Origin: Gordonia heveisoli
GTDB lineage: Bacteria; Actinomycetota; Actinomycetes; Mycobacteriales; Mycobacteriaceae
Assembly: GCF_030315745.1 (NCBI RefSeq)
Contig: NZ_JASXSH010000018.1
Location: 1-64,000 of the forward strand
Direction: 5' to 3'
Length of the DNA: 64,000 bases
Numbering within the stretch: position 1 is the first letter of the stretch; each line of letters starts with the position of its first letter. Shown here piece after piece: positions 37,090-45,794 of the stretch. The position numbers and the translations under genes are program-made. The notes beneath the pieces are model-generated. The model worked only from the letters and a program-made list of their open reading frames with translations. It was not told the DNA's origin and did not search any database.

Positions 37090-38235
37090 ATGAGTGCCAT
37101 CGCATATGAGTCAGAACACCGTCAGTTCCGGGAATCGGTCGCGCGCTTCGTCGCCGAGAACATCACCCCTGCGCATGAGGAATGGGAATCGGCAGGTCAG
37201 TGGGATCGCGGGCTGTTCGTCGAAGCAGGCAAGGCGGGAATGCTTGGCTTCCCGGTCGCCGAAGAGTTCGGCGGCCCCGGGGTCGAAGACTTTCGGTACC
37301 ACGCCATCGTGATCGACGAGGTCGCGAGGTCGGGTGCGGCAGCCGAGGCGATCGCCTTCTCCCTGCAGAACGATGTGGTACTGCCGTACCTGACCGAGCT
37401 GGCGACCCCGGAACAGCAGGCGCGGTGGCTGCCGGGTGTGGTCACCGGCGAGACGGTGCTGGGGATCGCGATGACCGAACCGGGTGCGGGCAGCGACCTG
37501 ACCGGTATTCGTACCAACGCTGTCCGGGACGGCGATCACTACGTGATCAACGGTGCGAAGACCTTCATCAGCAATGGACGCAACGGAGATCTGTTCGTCG
37601 TCGCCGCCCGGACATCATCGGATCCGCACAAGGGGCTGACGCTGTTCGTGGTGCCGGCCGACACCCCTGGCTTCGAACGCGGCCGCAAACTCGACAAGAT
37701 CGGGCTGCAGGCCCAGGACACCAGCGAACTCGCCTTCACCGACATGCGGGTGCCGGTGGCCGACCGGCTCGGCGAGGAAGGGCAGGGCTTCTATCAACTC
37801 GTCCGCAACCTCCCGCAGGAACGGCTGTCGTTGTCGGTGGGGGCTGTCGCCGCGGCCGAGGGTGTGTTCGCCCGCACCTTGGACTACATCCGCGAACGAA
37901 CCGCCTTCGGTGCTCCGATCTCCTCCTTCCAGAACACCAAGTTCGTGGCGGCCGAGATCGCCACCGAACTCGACATCGCCCGCACCTTCCTCGACGATTG
38001 CATCGCCGAACACGTCGACGGAAAACTGACCGCGGCCCGGGCTGCCCGGCTGAAGTGGTGGGCCACCGAACTGCAGGTGCGAGTCGCCGACCGCTGCCTG
38101 CAACTGCACGGGGGCTACGGGTATATGCGGGAATACCCGGTGTCGCGGGCGTTCGTGGACGCCCGGATCCAGACCATCTACGGCGGAACGACCGAGATCA
38201 TGAAGACGATCATCGCCAAGGATCTGGGCATCTAG
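37090..38235 (+). CDS. Acyl-CoA dehydrogenase, candidate cyclohexanecarboxyl-CoA dehydrogenase
   Basis: A 381-residue acyl-CoA dehydrogenase with IAMTEPGAGSDLTGI, ITGAKTF-like INGAKTFISNG, LPQERLSLSVGAVAAAEG and LHGGYGYMREYPVSRAFVDARI, ending IYGGTTEIMKTII. The glycine before GTT means the base is not at the usual C-terminal site; it would be on the earlier helix as in long-chain and isovaleryl enzymes. In an AliA/BadH/BadI operon this is the natural AliB analogue, introducing the ring double bond. A BadK-type hydratase for the next step is not in the window. Confidence 0.83.
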   Translation: MSAIAYESEHRQFRESVARFVAENITPAHEEWESAGQWDRGLFVEAGKAGMLGFPVAEEFGGPGVEDFRYHAIVIDEVARSGAAAEAIAFSLQNDVVLPYLTELATPEQQARWLPGVVTGETVLGIAMTEPGAGSDLTGIRTNAVRDGDHYVINGAKTFISNGRNGDLFVVAARTSSDPHKGLTLFVVPADTPGFERGRKLDKIGLQAQDTSELAFTDMRVPVADRLGEEGQGFYQLVRNLPQERLSLSVGAVAAAEGVFARTLDYIRERTAFGAPISSFQNTKFVAAEIATELDIARTFLDDCIAEHVDGKLTAARAARLKWWATELQVRVADRCLQLHGGYGYMREYPVSRAFVDARIQTIYGGTTEIMKTIIAKDLGI

Positions 38236-38281
38236 CCGCGCCGCGTGTCGCGGTGCTACGAGGCGTCCCGCGACGCGACGA

Positions 38282-38287
38282 TAAGCT
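38282..38287 (+). promoter_or_regulatory. Candidate -10 element of the TetR gene
   Basis: TAAGCT, 26 bases before the ATG at 38314, with GGAAGGAGGGG as ribosome binding site. It may allow expression of the regulator apart from the operon. Confidence 0.35.
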
Positions 38288-38313
38288 GTGACGTCATTCG
38301 GGAAGGAGGGGCA

Positions 38314-38988
38314 ATGGTCAAGAGTTCGAGTACGCGGACCGCGGCCGACGTGGATGTAGAAGAAGCGGTACGGGCGCTACGCGCGTCGTCGCGTCGCCGC
38401 CAGCTCCTCGACGCCGCCGTCGCGGTCATGGGCCGCACCGGTTTTCATCAGATGTCGATGCAGGCGCTCGCCGATGAAGCACAGGTCAGCGTCGGCCTCT
38501 TCTACAAGTATTTCGGCGGCAAAGAGGAGATTCTCTACGCGGCGATCGTCGACATCCTGGAGGCATTCCGGGATCAGCTGCAGCCGGCGATGGACCTCGT
38601 CGGTGACGATCCGGTCGTCCGCCTGATCGCAGGTTTCCGGGAGTACGCGCGCATCGTCGACGAGAACCGCGACGCTGTCGTGCTGACCTATCGGGAGAGC
38701 CGGACCCTCGATGCGACCGGGCGCGAGCGAATCAAAGAACTCGAGGTCGAGACGTCGAAGCCGATGCGGCAGGCCATCTCCGATGGCATCGAGGCTGGTG
38801 TCCTGCGTGATGTCGACGCCGACCTCGTCGTCTTCGACCTCATGATGATCGCGCACGGGTGGGCGCTGAAACACTGGCATTTCGCGCCGGGGTCGGACCT
38901 GGACGGATATGTCGATGCGCAGTTGCGCTTCGCCCTGACCGCGCTCATCGTGCCGGAGCGGCAGGCGGAGTACCTCGACCGGCTGTAA
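38314..38988 (+). CDS. TetR-family regulator, probable repressor of the badI operon
   Basis: A 224-residue TetR protein with helix-turn-helix MSMQALADEAQVSVGLFYKYFGGKEEILYAA and a C-terminal domain of the TetR_C type found in fatty-acid and acyl-CoA-sensing regulators (FREYARIVDENRDAVVLTYRES). GGAAGGAGGGG lies before the ATG. It sits 78 bases after the last dehydrogenase gene. An acyl-CoA such as cyclohexanecarboxyl-CoA or pimeloyl-CoA would be a reasonable ligand; that is inference. Confidence 0.85.
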   Translation: MVKSSSTRTAADVDVEEAVRALRASSRRRQLLDAAVAVMGRTGFHQMSMQALADEAQVSVGLFYKYFGGKEEILYAAIVDILEAFRDQLQPAMDLVGDDPVVRLIAGFREYARIVDENRDAVVLTYRESRTLDATGRERIKELEVETSKPMRQAISDGIEAGVLRDVDADLVVFDLMMIAHGWALKHWHFAPGSDLDGYVDAQLRFALTALIVPERQAEYLDRL

Positions 38989-39003
38989 ATGCCGTGCCGC
39001 TGT

Positions 39004-39852
39004 TCAGGGCACCCAGTTGAACTCGTCCGGGTTCGGGCCGCGCCGGCCGCCGACATCGAGTCCGTCGATCGCCGAGACTTGCTCGTCGGTGAGGCTGAAG
39101 TCGAACAGTGCCAGGTTGTCGGCGATGCGGGATCGGGTTACCGACTTGGGGAACACGATGTCACCGCGCTGAATGTGCCAGCGCAGCACGATCTGTGCCG
39201 GTGAGCGATCGACGGCCTCGGCGATGCGCACCACGGTCGGGTCGTCGAGAACGGCGCCTTGTGCGATCGGCGACCATGCCTCGGTGTGAATACCGTGTTC
39301 GGTGTTGAACTGCCGCAACGCGTTCTGAGCGAAGTACGGGTGGACCTCGATCTGGTTGACGGCGGGTACGACATCGGTCTCGCCGAGCAGGCGGGTCAGA
39401 TGCTGCTCGGAGAAGTTCGAGACGCCGATGGACCGCAGGTCGCCCGACCGGTATGCCTGCTCCAGGGCTCGCCAGGTCTCGACGAAGCTGCCGACCGCGG
39501 GTAGCGGCCAGTGGATCAGGTAGAGGTCGATCGGGCCGATGTCGAGGGCGTCGCGACTGCGTGCGATGGCGGCCGAGGTGTCGGCGTCCGGTGCGTGGCC
39601 GTTGTTGTTGAGTTTGCTGGTCACGAAGATCTCGTCGCGGCTGATACCCGAGGCCCGGACGGCCCGACCGACCTCGCGCTCATTGCCGTACATCTGCGCG
39701 GTGTCGATGTGGCGATAGCCGAGCTCCAGGGCGGCCAGTGTCGCCTCCTCGGTCTGCTCCGGCGGAATCTGGAACACGCCAAGCCCCACCTGGGGAATCG
39801 CGACGCCGTTGTTGAGGGTGAGATCGGGAACCTGAGGTGCGTTGGAGGCCAT
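39004..39852 (-). CDS. Aldo/keto reductase
   Basis: A 282-residue NADPH-dependent reductase of the AKR5/2,5-diketo-D-gluconate-reductase type. The catalytic tetrad is visible as Asp/Tyr in HIDTAQMYGNE, Lys in FVTSKLNN and His in LIHWPLP; NADP-binding residues lie in FPKSVTRSRIADN. The ATG at 39852 has GGAAG six bases upstream. Physiological substrate unknown. Divergent from the MDMPI-fold gene. Confidence 0.92.
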   Translation of the reverse strand: MASNAPQVPDLTLNNGVAIPQVGLGVFQIPPEQTEEATLAALELGYRHIDTAQMYGNEREVGRAVRASGISRDEIFVTSKLNNNGHAPDADTSAAIARSRDALDIGPIDLYLIHWPLPAVGSFVETWRALEQAYRSGDLRSIGVSNFSEQHLTRLLGETDVVPAVNQIEVHPYFAQNALRQFNTEHGIHTEAWSPIAQGAVLDDPTVVRIAEAVDRSPAQIVLRWHIQRGDIVFPKSVTRSRIADNLALFDFSLTDEQVSAIDGLDVGGRRGPNPDEFNWVP

Positions 39853-39884
39853 AACGACTTCCAAGGCGCGAGCGTGGGGTTCTT

Positions 39885-39941
39885 ATTCCCGGCTCCGGGA
39901 ATCGGGGAGTTCCTCCGGATCGTCCCGAATGGGACTAGAAT
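39885..39941 (+). promoter_or_regulatory. Divergent control region with palindromes and -10 TAGAAT
   Basis: ATTCCCGG-CT-CCGGGAAT (39885-39902) has perfect eight-base arms; GTCCC-GAAT-GGGAC follows at 39922-39935 and directly abuts TAGAAT (39936-39941), a good -10 for the gene starting at 39977. The two inverted repeats share CCCGGGA/TCCC character and could be operators for either divergent gene. Confidence 0.5.
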
Positions 39942-39976
39942 TTCCGGGACCGGCGAGCGTTGCGGCGAGGTGTGGC

Positions 39977-40585
39977 ATGGACTCCGATGAGATCTGGCGA
40001 CATATCGATGAGCAGCGTGCCGACCTCGCCGATCTGGCCGACGACTTCGACGACGCGCAATTGTCCACGAGTTCACTCTGTGACGGCTGGACGGTGCGCG
40101 ATGTGATCGTGCATCTGTCGCAAGCGCATATGCCGCCCGCACGGGCGGTGCTTCTCGCCGCACGATCGGGATTCCGGTTCAACACGATGATCCGGCGGGC
40201 GGCGATCGCGGAGACGATCACCCCGAAGGAGGCGACCGCCCGGATTCGCGCGATGGCGGGCTCGCGACGACATGCCATCGGAACTGGCGAGATCGAACCG
40301 CTCGCCGATATCCTCGTGCACGGCCAGGACATCGTCGTGCCACTGGGCATCGCGCGGCCGATGCCGTCCGACGCCGCTGCGGTCTGCGCGGACCGGTTGT
40401 GGCACATGCGTTATCCGTTCCATCCGCGCCGTGATTTTCGCGGCAGGCGGTTCATCGCCACCGATGCAGACCTCGACCGCGGGGAGGGCGAGCCGGTCGA
40501 GGCGCCAGTCCGCGACATTCTGATGCTGTTCGCGGGCAGGCGTTCGGCGGCAGGGACTCTGTCCGGGGTTCCAGGCCCGCGCTGA
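39977..40585 (+). CDS. Maleylpyruvate isomerase N-terminal (MDMPI/DinB-like) family protein
   Basis: A 202-residue protein of the mycothiol-dependent maleylpyruvate isomerase/TIGR03083 type: LCDGWTVRDVIVHLSQAH and the later ADILVHGQDIVVPLGIARP supply the metal-binding histidines of the DinB-like four-helix bundle. Members use mycothiol as cofactor or act in mycothiol-dependent transfers, in line with an actinobacterial host. Specific substrate unknown. RBS GGCGAGG precedes the ATG. Confidence 0.8.
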   Translation: MDSDEIWRHIDEQRADLADLADDFDDAQLSTSSLCDGWTVRDVIVHLSQAHMPPARAVLLAARSGFRFNTMIRRAAIAETITPKEATARIRAMAGSRRHAIGTGEIEPLADILVHGQDIVVPLGIARPMPSDAAAVCADRLWHMRYPFHPRRDFRGRRFIATDADLDRGEGEPVEAPVRDILMLFAGRRSAAGTLSGVPGPR

Positions 40586-40615
40586 CGATCGGTCTCCCAT
40601 TCCTGCCCCCGCATA

Positions 40616-40631
40616 GTTACTGGGCAGTAAC
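40616..40631. promoter_or_regulatory. Inverted repeat directly before the LuxR regulator
   Basis: GTTACT-GGGC-AGTAAC has six-base arms and ends immediately before the GTG at 40632. It may be an autoregulatory operator. Confidence 0.5.
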
Positions 40632-42992
40632 GTGAGTGCATCGCAGGTGGAGGTCGATGTGGTGAGCGTGTTCCCGGGTTCCGGGTGGGTCGAGTCGGTA
40701 GAGGTTGATTCGATAGAGGTTGGGTCGGTGGATGCCGAGTCGGCGACGGTGACCCTGCCGCGAGGGCTGACGCTGATCGTCGGTGATCGGACGCGCGCAT
40801 CGGCGCAGGGCATCGATGCGGCGGTGGCCGCGGCCCGGAGGTCGGGCGCGCTGGTATTGCGCCACCGCTTCACCGCCGACGGCGCACGACCATTCGGTGC
40901 GTTGCAGTCGCTGCTGCATCATGTCGTCCTGCCCACCGGCGTGCCAGAACCGCGGATTGCGTTGCGACGTGTGCGAAGGCTCGTCGGATCGCATGCGCCG
41001 GACGTTCTTGCGGTCATCGGCGGCCTCGTGGAACTGTGTCGTGCGGCGGAACCGATCGGCCCGGTGGTGGTTCTGCTCAACGACCTCGATCTGATCGACC
41101 GGGCCAGCGCCAATGTGTTGGCAGGCGTCGCGCGCCGGTTGCACGATCAGCCGATCGCGATCGTGGCCACGGCATCTGCCGACGCCCCGATCGATCATCG
41201 GATCGTGACCCGCGTCCGGCGCTCGACCGCCGACGATTCCGTGGCGATCCCACCCGATTCCTGCCCGGACACCACCGAGGCCACCCGACGCGCCCTGGCT
41301 GAGCTGCGCTCCGGTGAGATCGACCGGGCCGCAAACGAACTCGAAGGTGCCGTGGGTGCGGCCACGGATTCGGGTACGCGTGGTCGGTTGCTGGCCGCGG
41401 CCGCCGGGGTGGCGGCCGACCTGACCGGCAATCTCGATCAGGTCGCGCTCCTGCTCCGCCAGGCGCTCTCCGCGGACAGATCCGCATCGACCTCGCTCGA
41501 AGCTCAGGTGGCCTATGTACATCTAGGTCTGGGGGACGGTTCGCGACTCACCACGCTGGCACAGTCGATCGCGGCGGGACTGCGAGACCACGATCGGATC
41601 GCCGGACGATGGGTGCTCGACGAGGCGCTGTGGGCGATGTTCCTGGTGGCCTGCTCTGCCGAATGCGACGATATCTGGGAGATGTTCCGGAACAAGACAT
41701 CCTGGCTCGGAGACCGTTGCCCGCCCTGGGCGCGGGTCGCCGCGTCGGCGGCGTCGACGGTGAGTGCCGGCCCGCCCGGGGCCACTCGTGTGATGCGTAC
41801 CCTGGCCCACACCGACGATCCGGCGCAGATCATTCGGATCGCCTTCGCGACCAGGGGTGGCGAGCGCGACTACTGGTGGCGGAATGGGCTGGAACGCATC
41901 TGGTCTCGTCGATATCCGACTGCGTCGGCGATCTACGCCGGCGTCATGTTGTCGGCTGACGCGCTCGACGCAGGCGATTGGCGGCGGGCTGAGTCGATTG
42001 CCTCGGAAGGTCTGGGCCTCTGCGGGAACCGGGATCATCATTCGTGTTCGGAGGTGTGGATGCACCATCTGCTCGGCATCCTCGACGCACACCGTGGCCA
42101 CCACTCCACCGCCCTCGAACACTCCGCATTCGTCACCTCCTGGTCGACGACACGCGGTGCACATCGATTGCGGGATCGGGCGGTACACATCCGGGCAGCT
42201 TGTGCGCTCGCCGCCGATCACCCGCGGCGCGCGCATCGACTCCTCGCCGGTCTAGGTGGCGGCGCTGACTACGGGATTCTCGCCGACATCGACGACCGCA
42301 CCGCAGTCGATCTCGCCGAGGCCGCGCAGCGGGCCGACGACCAGGCGCACCTTGGTGTCCTACGGAAGCGGCTTACCGTGGCGCTCGACCGGATCGGGGC
42401 CGGGGACATGGCATCCGGCATTGGGAAACCGCGGTCGCGGGCCGCCATGTCGTACCTGGCGGCACTGGCGATCACCACTTCCGACGTCGACACCTTCGCC
42501 CGTGCACTCGCTGTGCCCGACAGCGACCGCTGGCCGTTCGTCACCGCTCGCCTCCGTCTCGCCTTAGCCCGGGTCCTATCTGGTCGACGAGCACCAGGGG
42601 ACGCCGGACGCGCGGCCGAACACCTTCGTCAGGCGGCCCTGACCTTTCAGCTTCTCGACGCATCACCCTGGCTGGCGCAGGTCCGGCGGGAACTGCGGAC
42701 ATTGGGCGTCGACGTCGGATCATCATCCCGTGCGGGATTCGTGCGGCTCAGTGCGACCGAGCAGCGGATCGCCGAGATGGCCTCGTCGGGTCGCACGAAC
42801 CGCGAGATCGCGGCTCAGCTGGTGATGTCGCCGAGTACGGTCAGTACGCATCTGCATCACGTCTACCGGGTCCTCGGCGTCCGATCGCGGGTAGGGCTGC
42901 GGGAGGTGTTACGTCCCGCTCAGGTGTCCGGCGGGCAGTCGACCAGTGCGTCGCGGAGCCCCAGCCGCGAGGTCACCGACAGTTTCGCGTAG
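40632..42992 (+). CDS. Large LuxR-family regulator, NTPase degenerate
   Basis: A 786-residue protein with a C-terminal LuxR helix-turn-helix (LSATEQRIAEMASSGRTNRE, SPSTVSTHLHHVYRVLG). The N-terminal third aligns in shape with the ATPase of LAL-type regulators (VVVLLNDLDLIDRASANVL as a Walker B-like strand) but the P-loop is absent (GLTLIVGDRTRASAQG), so ATP hydrolysis is unlikely. The middle is TPR-like helical repeats. The GTG start lacks a clear ribosome binding site and directly follows an inverted repeat. The 3' end overlaps the convergent paralogue by 73 bases. Targets unknown. Confidence 0.85.
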   Translation: MSASQVEVDVVSVFPGSGWVESVEVDSIEVGSVDAESATVTLPRGLTLIVGDRTRASAQGIDAAVAAARRSGALVLRHRFTADGARPFGALQSLLHHVVLPTGVPEPRIALRRVRRLVGSHAPDVLAVIGGLVELCRAAEPIGPVVVLLNDLDLIDRASANVLAGVARRLHDQPIAIVATASADAPIDHRIVTRVRRSTADDSVAIPPDSCPDTTEATRRALAELRSGEIDRAANELEGAVGAATDSGTRGRLLAAAAGVAADLTGNLDQVALLLRQALSADRSASTSLEAQVAYVHLGLGDGSRLTTLAQSIAAGLRDHDRIAGRWVLDEALWAMFLVACSAECDDIWEMFRNKTSWLGDRCPPWARVAASAASTVSAGPPGATRVMRTLAHTDDPAQIIRIAFATRGGERDYWWRNGLERIWSRRYPTASAIYAGVMLSADALDAGDWRRAESIASEGLGLCGNRDHHSCSEVWMHHLLGILDAHRGHHSTALEHSAFVTSWSTTRGAHRLRDRAVHIRAACALAADHPRRAHRLLAGLGGGADYGILADIDDRTAVDLAEAAQRADDQAHLGVLRKRLTVALDRIGAGDMASGIGKPRSRAAMSYLAALAITTSDVDTFARALAVPDSDRWPFVTARLRLALARVLSGRRAPGDAGRAAEHLRQAALTFQLLDASPWLAQVRRELRTLGVDVGSSSRAGFVRLSATEQRIAEMASSGRTNREIAAQLVMSPSTVSTHLHHVYRVLGVRSRVGLREVLRPAQVSGGQSTSASRSPSREVTDSFA

Positions 42993-45766
42993 ACGCGGTG
43001 TAGGTGATTGCCGACGGTACGCGGTGACATGACGAGGCGGGTGGCGATGTCCTTGTTGCTCAGTCCTTCCGCCGCCAGACCGGCGATGTGGCGCTCGCGT
43101 GGGGTCAGCAGTTCGGGGGAGCGGTCGGGTGCGGCTCCATTCGCCGACGCCGGACGTCGGCGTCGAGTGGAGGCGGTGGCCTCCAGTTCGCTTCGTGCCC
43201 AGGCGATCCACGGTGTCGCACGTAGGGCGGTGAACGTGTCCACGGCGTCGGTCAGCAATGGTCGCGACCGCGTCGGGGCATGGGTACGCCGCAATTGGGC
43301 GCCCGCCAGAACCTGGACGCGTGCCCGGTCGAATGCCCAGCGCTCGGTCTCCGGCACCGAGAGAGCGGCGGCGAAGAGGGCCCGGGCGGTCTCGCCGGTC
43401 TCCAAGAGTGCGCACGCGGTCAGATACAACATCCGCGCCACGGGAGATCTGTCCGGGTAGCCGGCGGCAGCCATCGCCCGCACATGCGCACCGGCCACGT
43501 CCTGGCGGCCGGTTCGGATCGCCGCGTGGACGAGCTCGAAGTCCACGGCCGTCGCCCACCAGCTGGGTTCCAGCGAGACGCCGGGGGTCGTGATCGCGGT
43601 GAGATGGGTGTACGCGGACTCATGGTCCGACTGCGCGTTGGCGCAGATCGCCAGCAGGTGTTCGGCGCAGCACATCACCATCCGCGCGCGTCGCGGAAGT
43701 GCCCAGGCCGCAATGGATTCGGCGATGGTGACGGCCATCTCCAGATCGCCACGGCGGGCGTGGGCGATGCCGAGGTGATAGTCGGCCGCCCAGCCGAGCA
43801 TATTCGGCGCGGTCGCGAGCGTCTCGACGTCGCGATGCGACCCGCCATGCGTGGCGATGACGGCGTCGTAGTGCCCTTGGGTGAGGTCGTCGAGCGAGAG
43901 CTGGAGGTCGGCCCACATCGTGATGATGGGAATGTCGGCGTTCGTCGCGAAGGTGGCGACCGACTCGAGGGCGACTCGGCATTCGCTCAGGCGGTCCACC
44001 GCCGAGGCTGTCTCGCCGATCAGGATGACCTCGATCGGCTGCACCGACGGATCGGCCAACCGGGTGATCAGTTCGTCGATCCGGGTTGTGTCGATCCGGC
44101 CGTCGGCAAGCGCGTCGTCGAGCGGATGTCGGGCTTGCGGTGACAATCGCTCCATTGTGGCGTGATAGTAGGCCCAGGCGTCCGGGCGTCGGCCGAGCCA
44201 GCAGATCCAGCGCAGCCCTCGCAACGCGTCGGTGACGACGGGGCCCGCAGTGGGATCTTCCGGGAAGTGTTGCGCCGGTTGGCGATCGAGGGCGGTGGAA
44301 AGGATACGATAGGCGGCGTCGATATCGCCTCGTGGGCCATGTGCCAGCACCCCGGCGGCGGCGGTGGCAGTCAGCAGGGAGCGGCTGAAATGTGGATCGT
44401 CGAGCCGAAGCTGTTCCACCAGCTCGGTCGCCAGGGGGACATCGGTGGCCGACGCGACCGCAGCCGCGCGTCCGATCAGCTGAGCCCGATCGGCGGAACC
44501 GTTCGCGAGTGTGATCGCCTCTCGAAGCAGAGCAACTCCGGCTTCCCATCCGCCGGTGGCGAAGTCGGCCTCGGCGAGCAACGACATGACCAGGACCTGT
44601 TCGGCGCGCATCGCCGACGATGTTCCGAAACATTCAACTGTGCAACGTAATGCGGACAGTCGGTCCCGAAGGTGCGTGAGCGCGTTCGGATCGATCCCGG
44701 CGGCCGCGATCCGCAACAGCGCATTCCGGGTGTCCATGTCGCAGGCCGCCCAGGCCAGCGAGTCGGTCAGAACATGGAGCCGCGGTGAGAACCGTGCGGC
44801 CTCGGATTCGGGCTGTGTGAGGGAATGGAGGAAGTTGATGAGTCGCGTGTGGTGATCGTCGTCAGGCGTCCCGGTGTTCGCCAACTCACCTAAGCGTCTA
44901 CTGACGGGAATCACCCGAGGGAGTGGGGCGGCTCCGGCTCGCTGACCGGGAGTGAGCGTGGCCGCGGTCTCGATGAGTGCCAAGGGGTTTCCCTGCGCCC
45001 AGGCGATCGTCGCGGACCGGACGCGGTCGGTGATGTCGGGATGACGGGACATGAGTAGCTCAGCGGCGCATTCGTCGTCGAGCCGGGAGATGGTGATCAG
45101 CTGCCGCGCGGGGAGGTCGGGTGCGGCGGTGTCGTGTGTGCCGAGCACGATGCCCAGCCGTGGTAGACCGGCCATCGCGGCGATGATCCGGCGCGACATC
45201 GGATCGGCGAGATGGTGGTCGTCGACAACGACGACGAGACCACCGGATTCGGCGAGCCCATTCAGCAGAACACGAGTGGCCGTGACGATCGCCGTCTCGT
45301 CCACGCGCGGACCGTCGGCGAGACCCAACGCGACGCGCAGCGTGCTGACTTTCAGCTCGGACCCCGGATCAGACTCGGGCCCCGCATCAGAGTCGGACCC
45401 CGGATCAGATAGTGCCTGTAGCAACAGTTCTTGCAACGTGGCGAGGTCGAGGGTTCGCTCGGCCTCGGCCCCCGATGCCCGCAACACCGCAACTCCCTGC
45501 CCGCGTGCCGATCGCACGCAGGCATCGAGCAGTGCTGTTACACCGACGAGGGCGGGTCCGGCGATCACCAGGACGGGCGCCCCGCCGTCTGCGATGGTCC
45601 CGACGAGCTCGTCGATTCGGTGGAGTTCGGCGGACCGACCGACAACATGGTCGGCGCGCGCACCGGTGGCGGCATCGTCGATGGTCATCGGTACGTGTGC
45701 ACTCGCTATCTCGGGTGGCAGCCGCGCGCTGCCACGAGGGCCAGATGATCGACGGTAGTCGACCAT
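42920..45766 (-). CDS. Large LuxR-family regulator, second paralogue
   Basis: A 948-residue LAL-type regulator: AAA-like domain (VVGRSAELHRIDELVG, LVIAGPALVGVTALLDACV with Val in place of the P-loop Lys, LVVVVDDHHLADP as Walker B), a long helical middle, and a C-terminal LuxR domain (LTPRERHIAGLAAEGLSNKD, SPRTVGNHLHRVYAKLSVTS). The ATG at 45766 has AGGGG four bases upstream; an internal ATG at 45688 is possible. The reading frame continues to 46297 but that part is an Arg-rich shadow of the porin repeats. Short DNA repeats (45355-45412) encode GSDSDAGPESDPGSE. Convergent with its paralogue. Confidence 0.84.
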   Translation of the reverse strand: MVDYRRSSGPRGSARLPPEIASAHVPMTIDDAATGARADHVVGRSAELHRIDELVGTIADGGAPVLVIAGPALVGVTALLDACVRSARGQGVAVLRASGAEAERTLDLATLQELLLQALSDPGSDSDAGPESDPGSELKVSTLRVALGLADGPRVDETAIVTATRVLLNGLAESGGLVVVVDDHHLADPMSRRIIAAMAGLPRLGIVLGTHDTAAPDLPARQLITISRLDDECAAELLMSRHPDITDRVRSATIAWAQGNPLALIETAATLTPGQRAGAAPLPRVIPVSRRLGELANTGTPDDDHHTRLINFLHSLTQPESEAARFSPRLHVLTDSLAWAACDMDTRNALLRIAAAGIDPNALTHLRDRLSALRCTVECFGTSSAMRAEQVLVMSLLAEADFATGGWEAGVALLREAITLANGSADRAQLIGRAAAVASATDVPLATELVEQLRLDDPHFSRSLLTATAAAGVLAHGPRGDIDAAYRILSTALDRQPAQHFPEDPTAGPVVTDALRGLRWICWLGRRPDAWAYYHATMERLSPQARHPLDDALADGRIDTTRIDELITRLADPSVQPIEVILIGETASAVDRLSECRVALESVATFATNADIPIITMWADLQLSLDDLTQGHYDAVIATHGGSHRDVETLATAPNMLGWAADYHLGIAHARRGDLEMAVTIAESIAAWALPRRARMVMCCAEHLLAICANAQSDHESAYTHLTAITTPGVSLEPSWWATAVDFELVHAAIRTGRQDVAGAHVRAMAAAGYPDRSPVARMLYLTACALLETGETARALFAAALSVPETERWAFDRARVQVLAGAQLRRTHAPTRSRPLLTDAVDTFTALRATPWIAWARSELEATASTRRRRPASANGAAPDRSPELLTPRERHIAGLAAEGLSNKDIATRLVMSPRTVGNHLHRVYAKLSVTSRLGLRDALVDCPPDT

Positions 45767-45794
45767 CTGGCCCCTATCGGTCGTGATGGTGGGA

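Noticed and set aside
42920..42992. Misplaced stop codon for one of the two LuxR regulators
   Set aside because: Both C-terminal helix-turn-helix domains are complete before the overlap, so the overlap is genuine 3' tail sequence.
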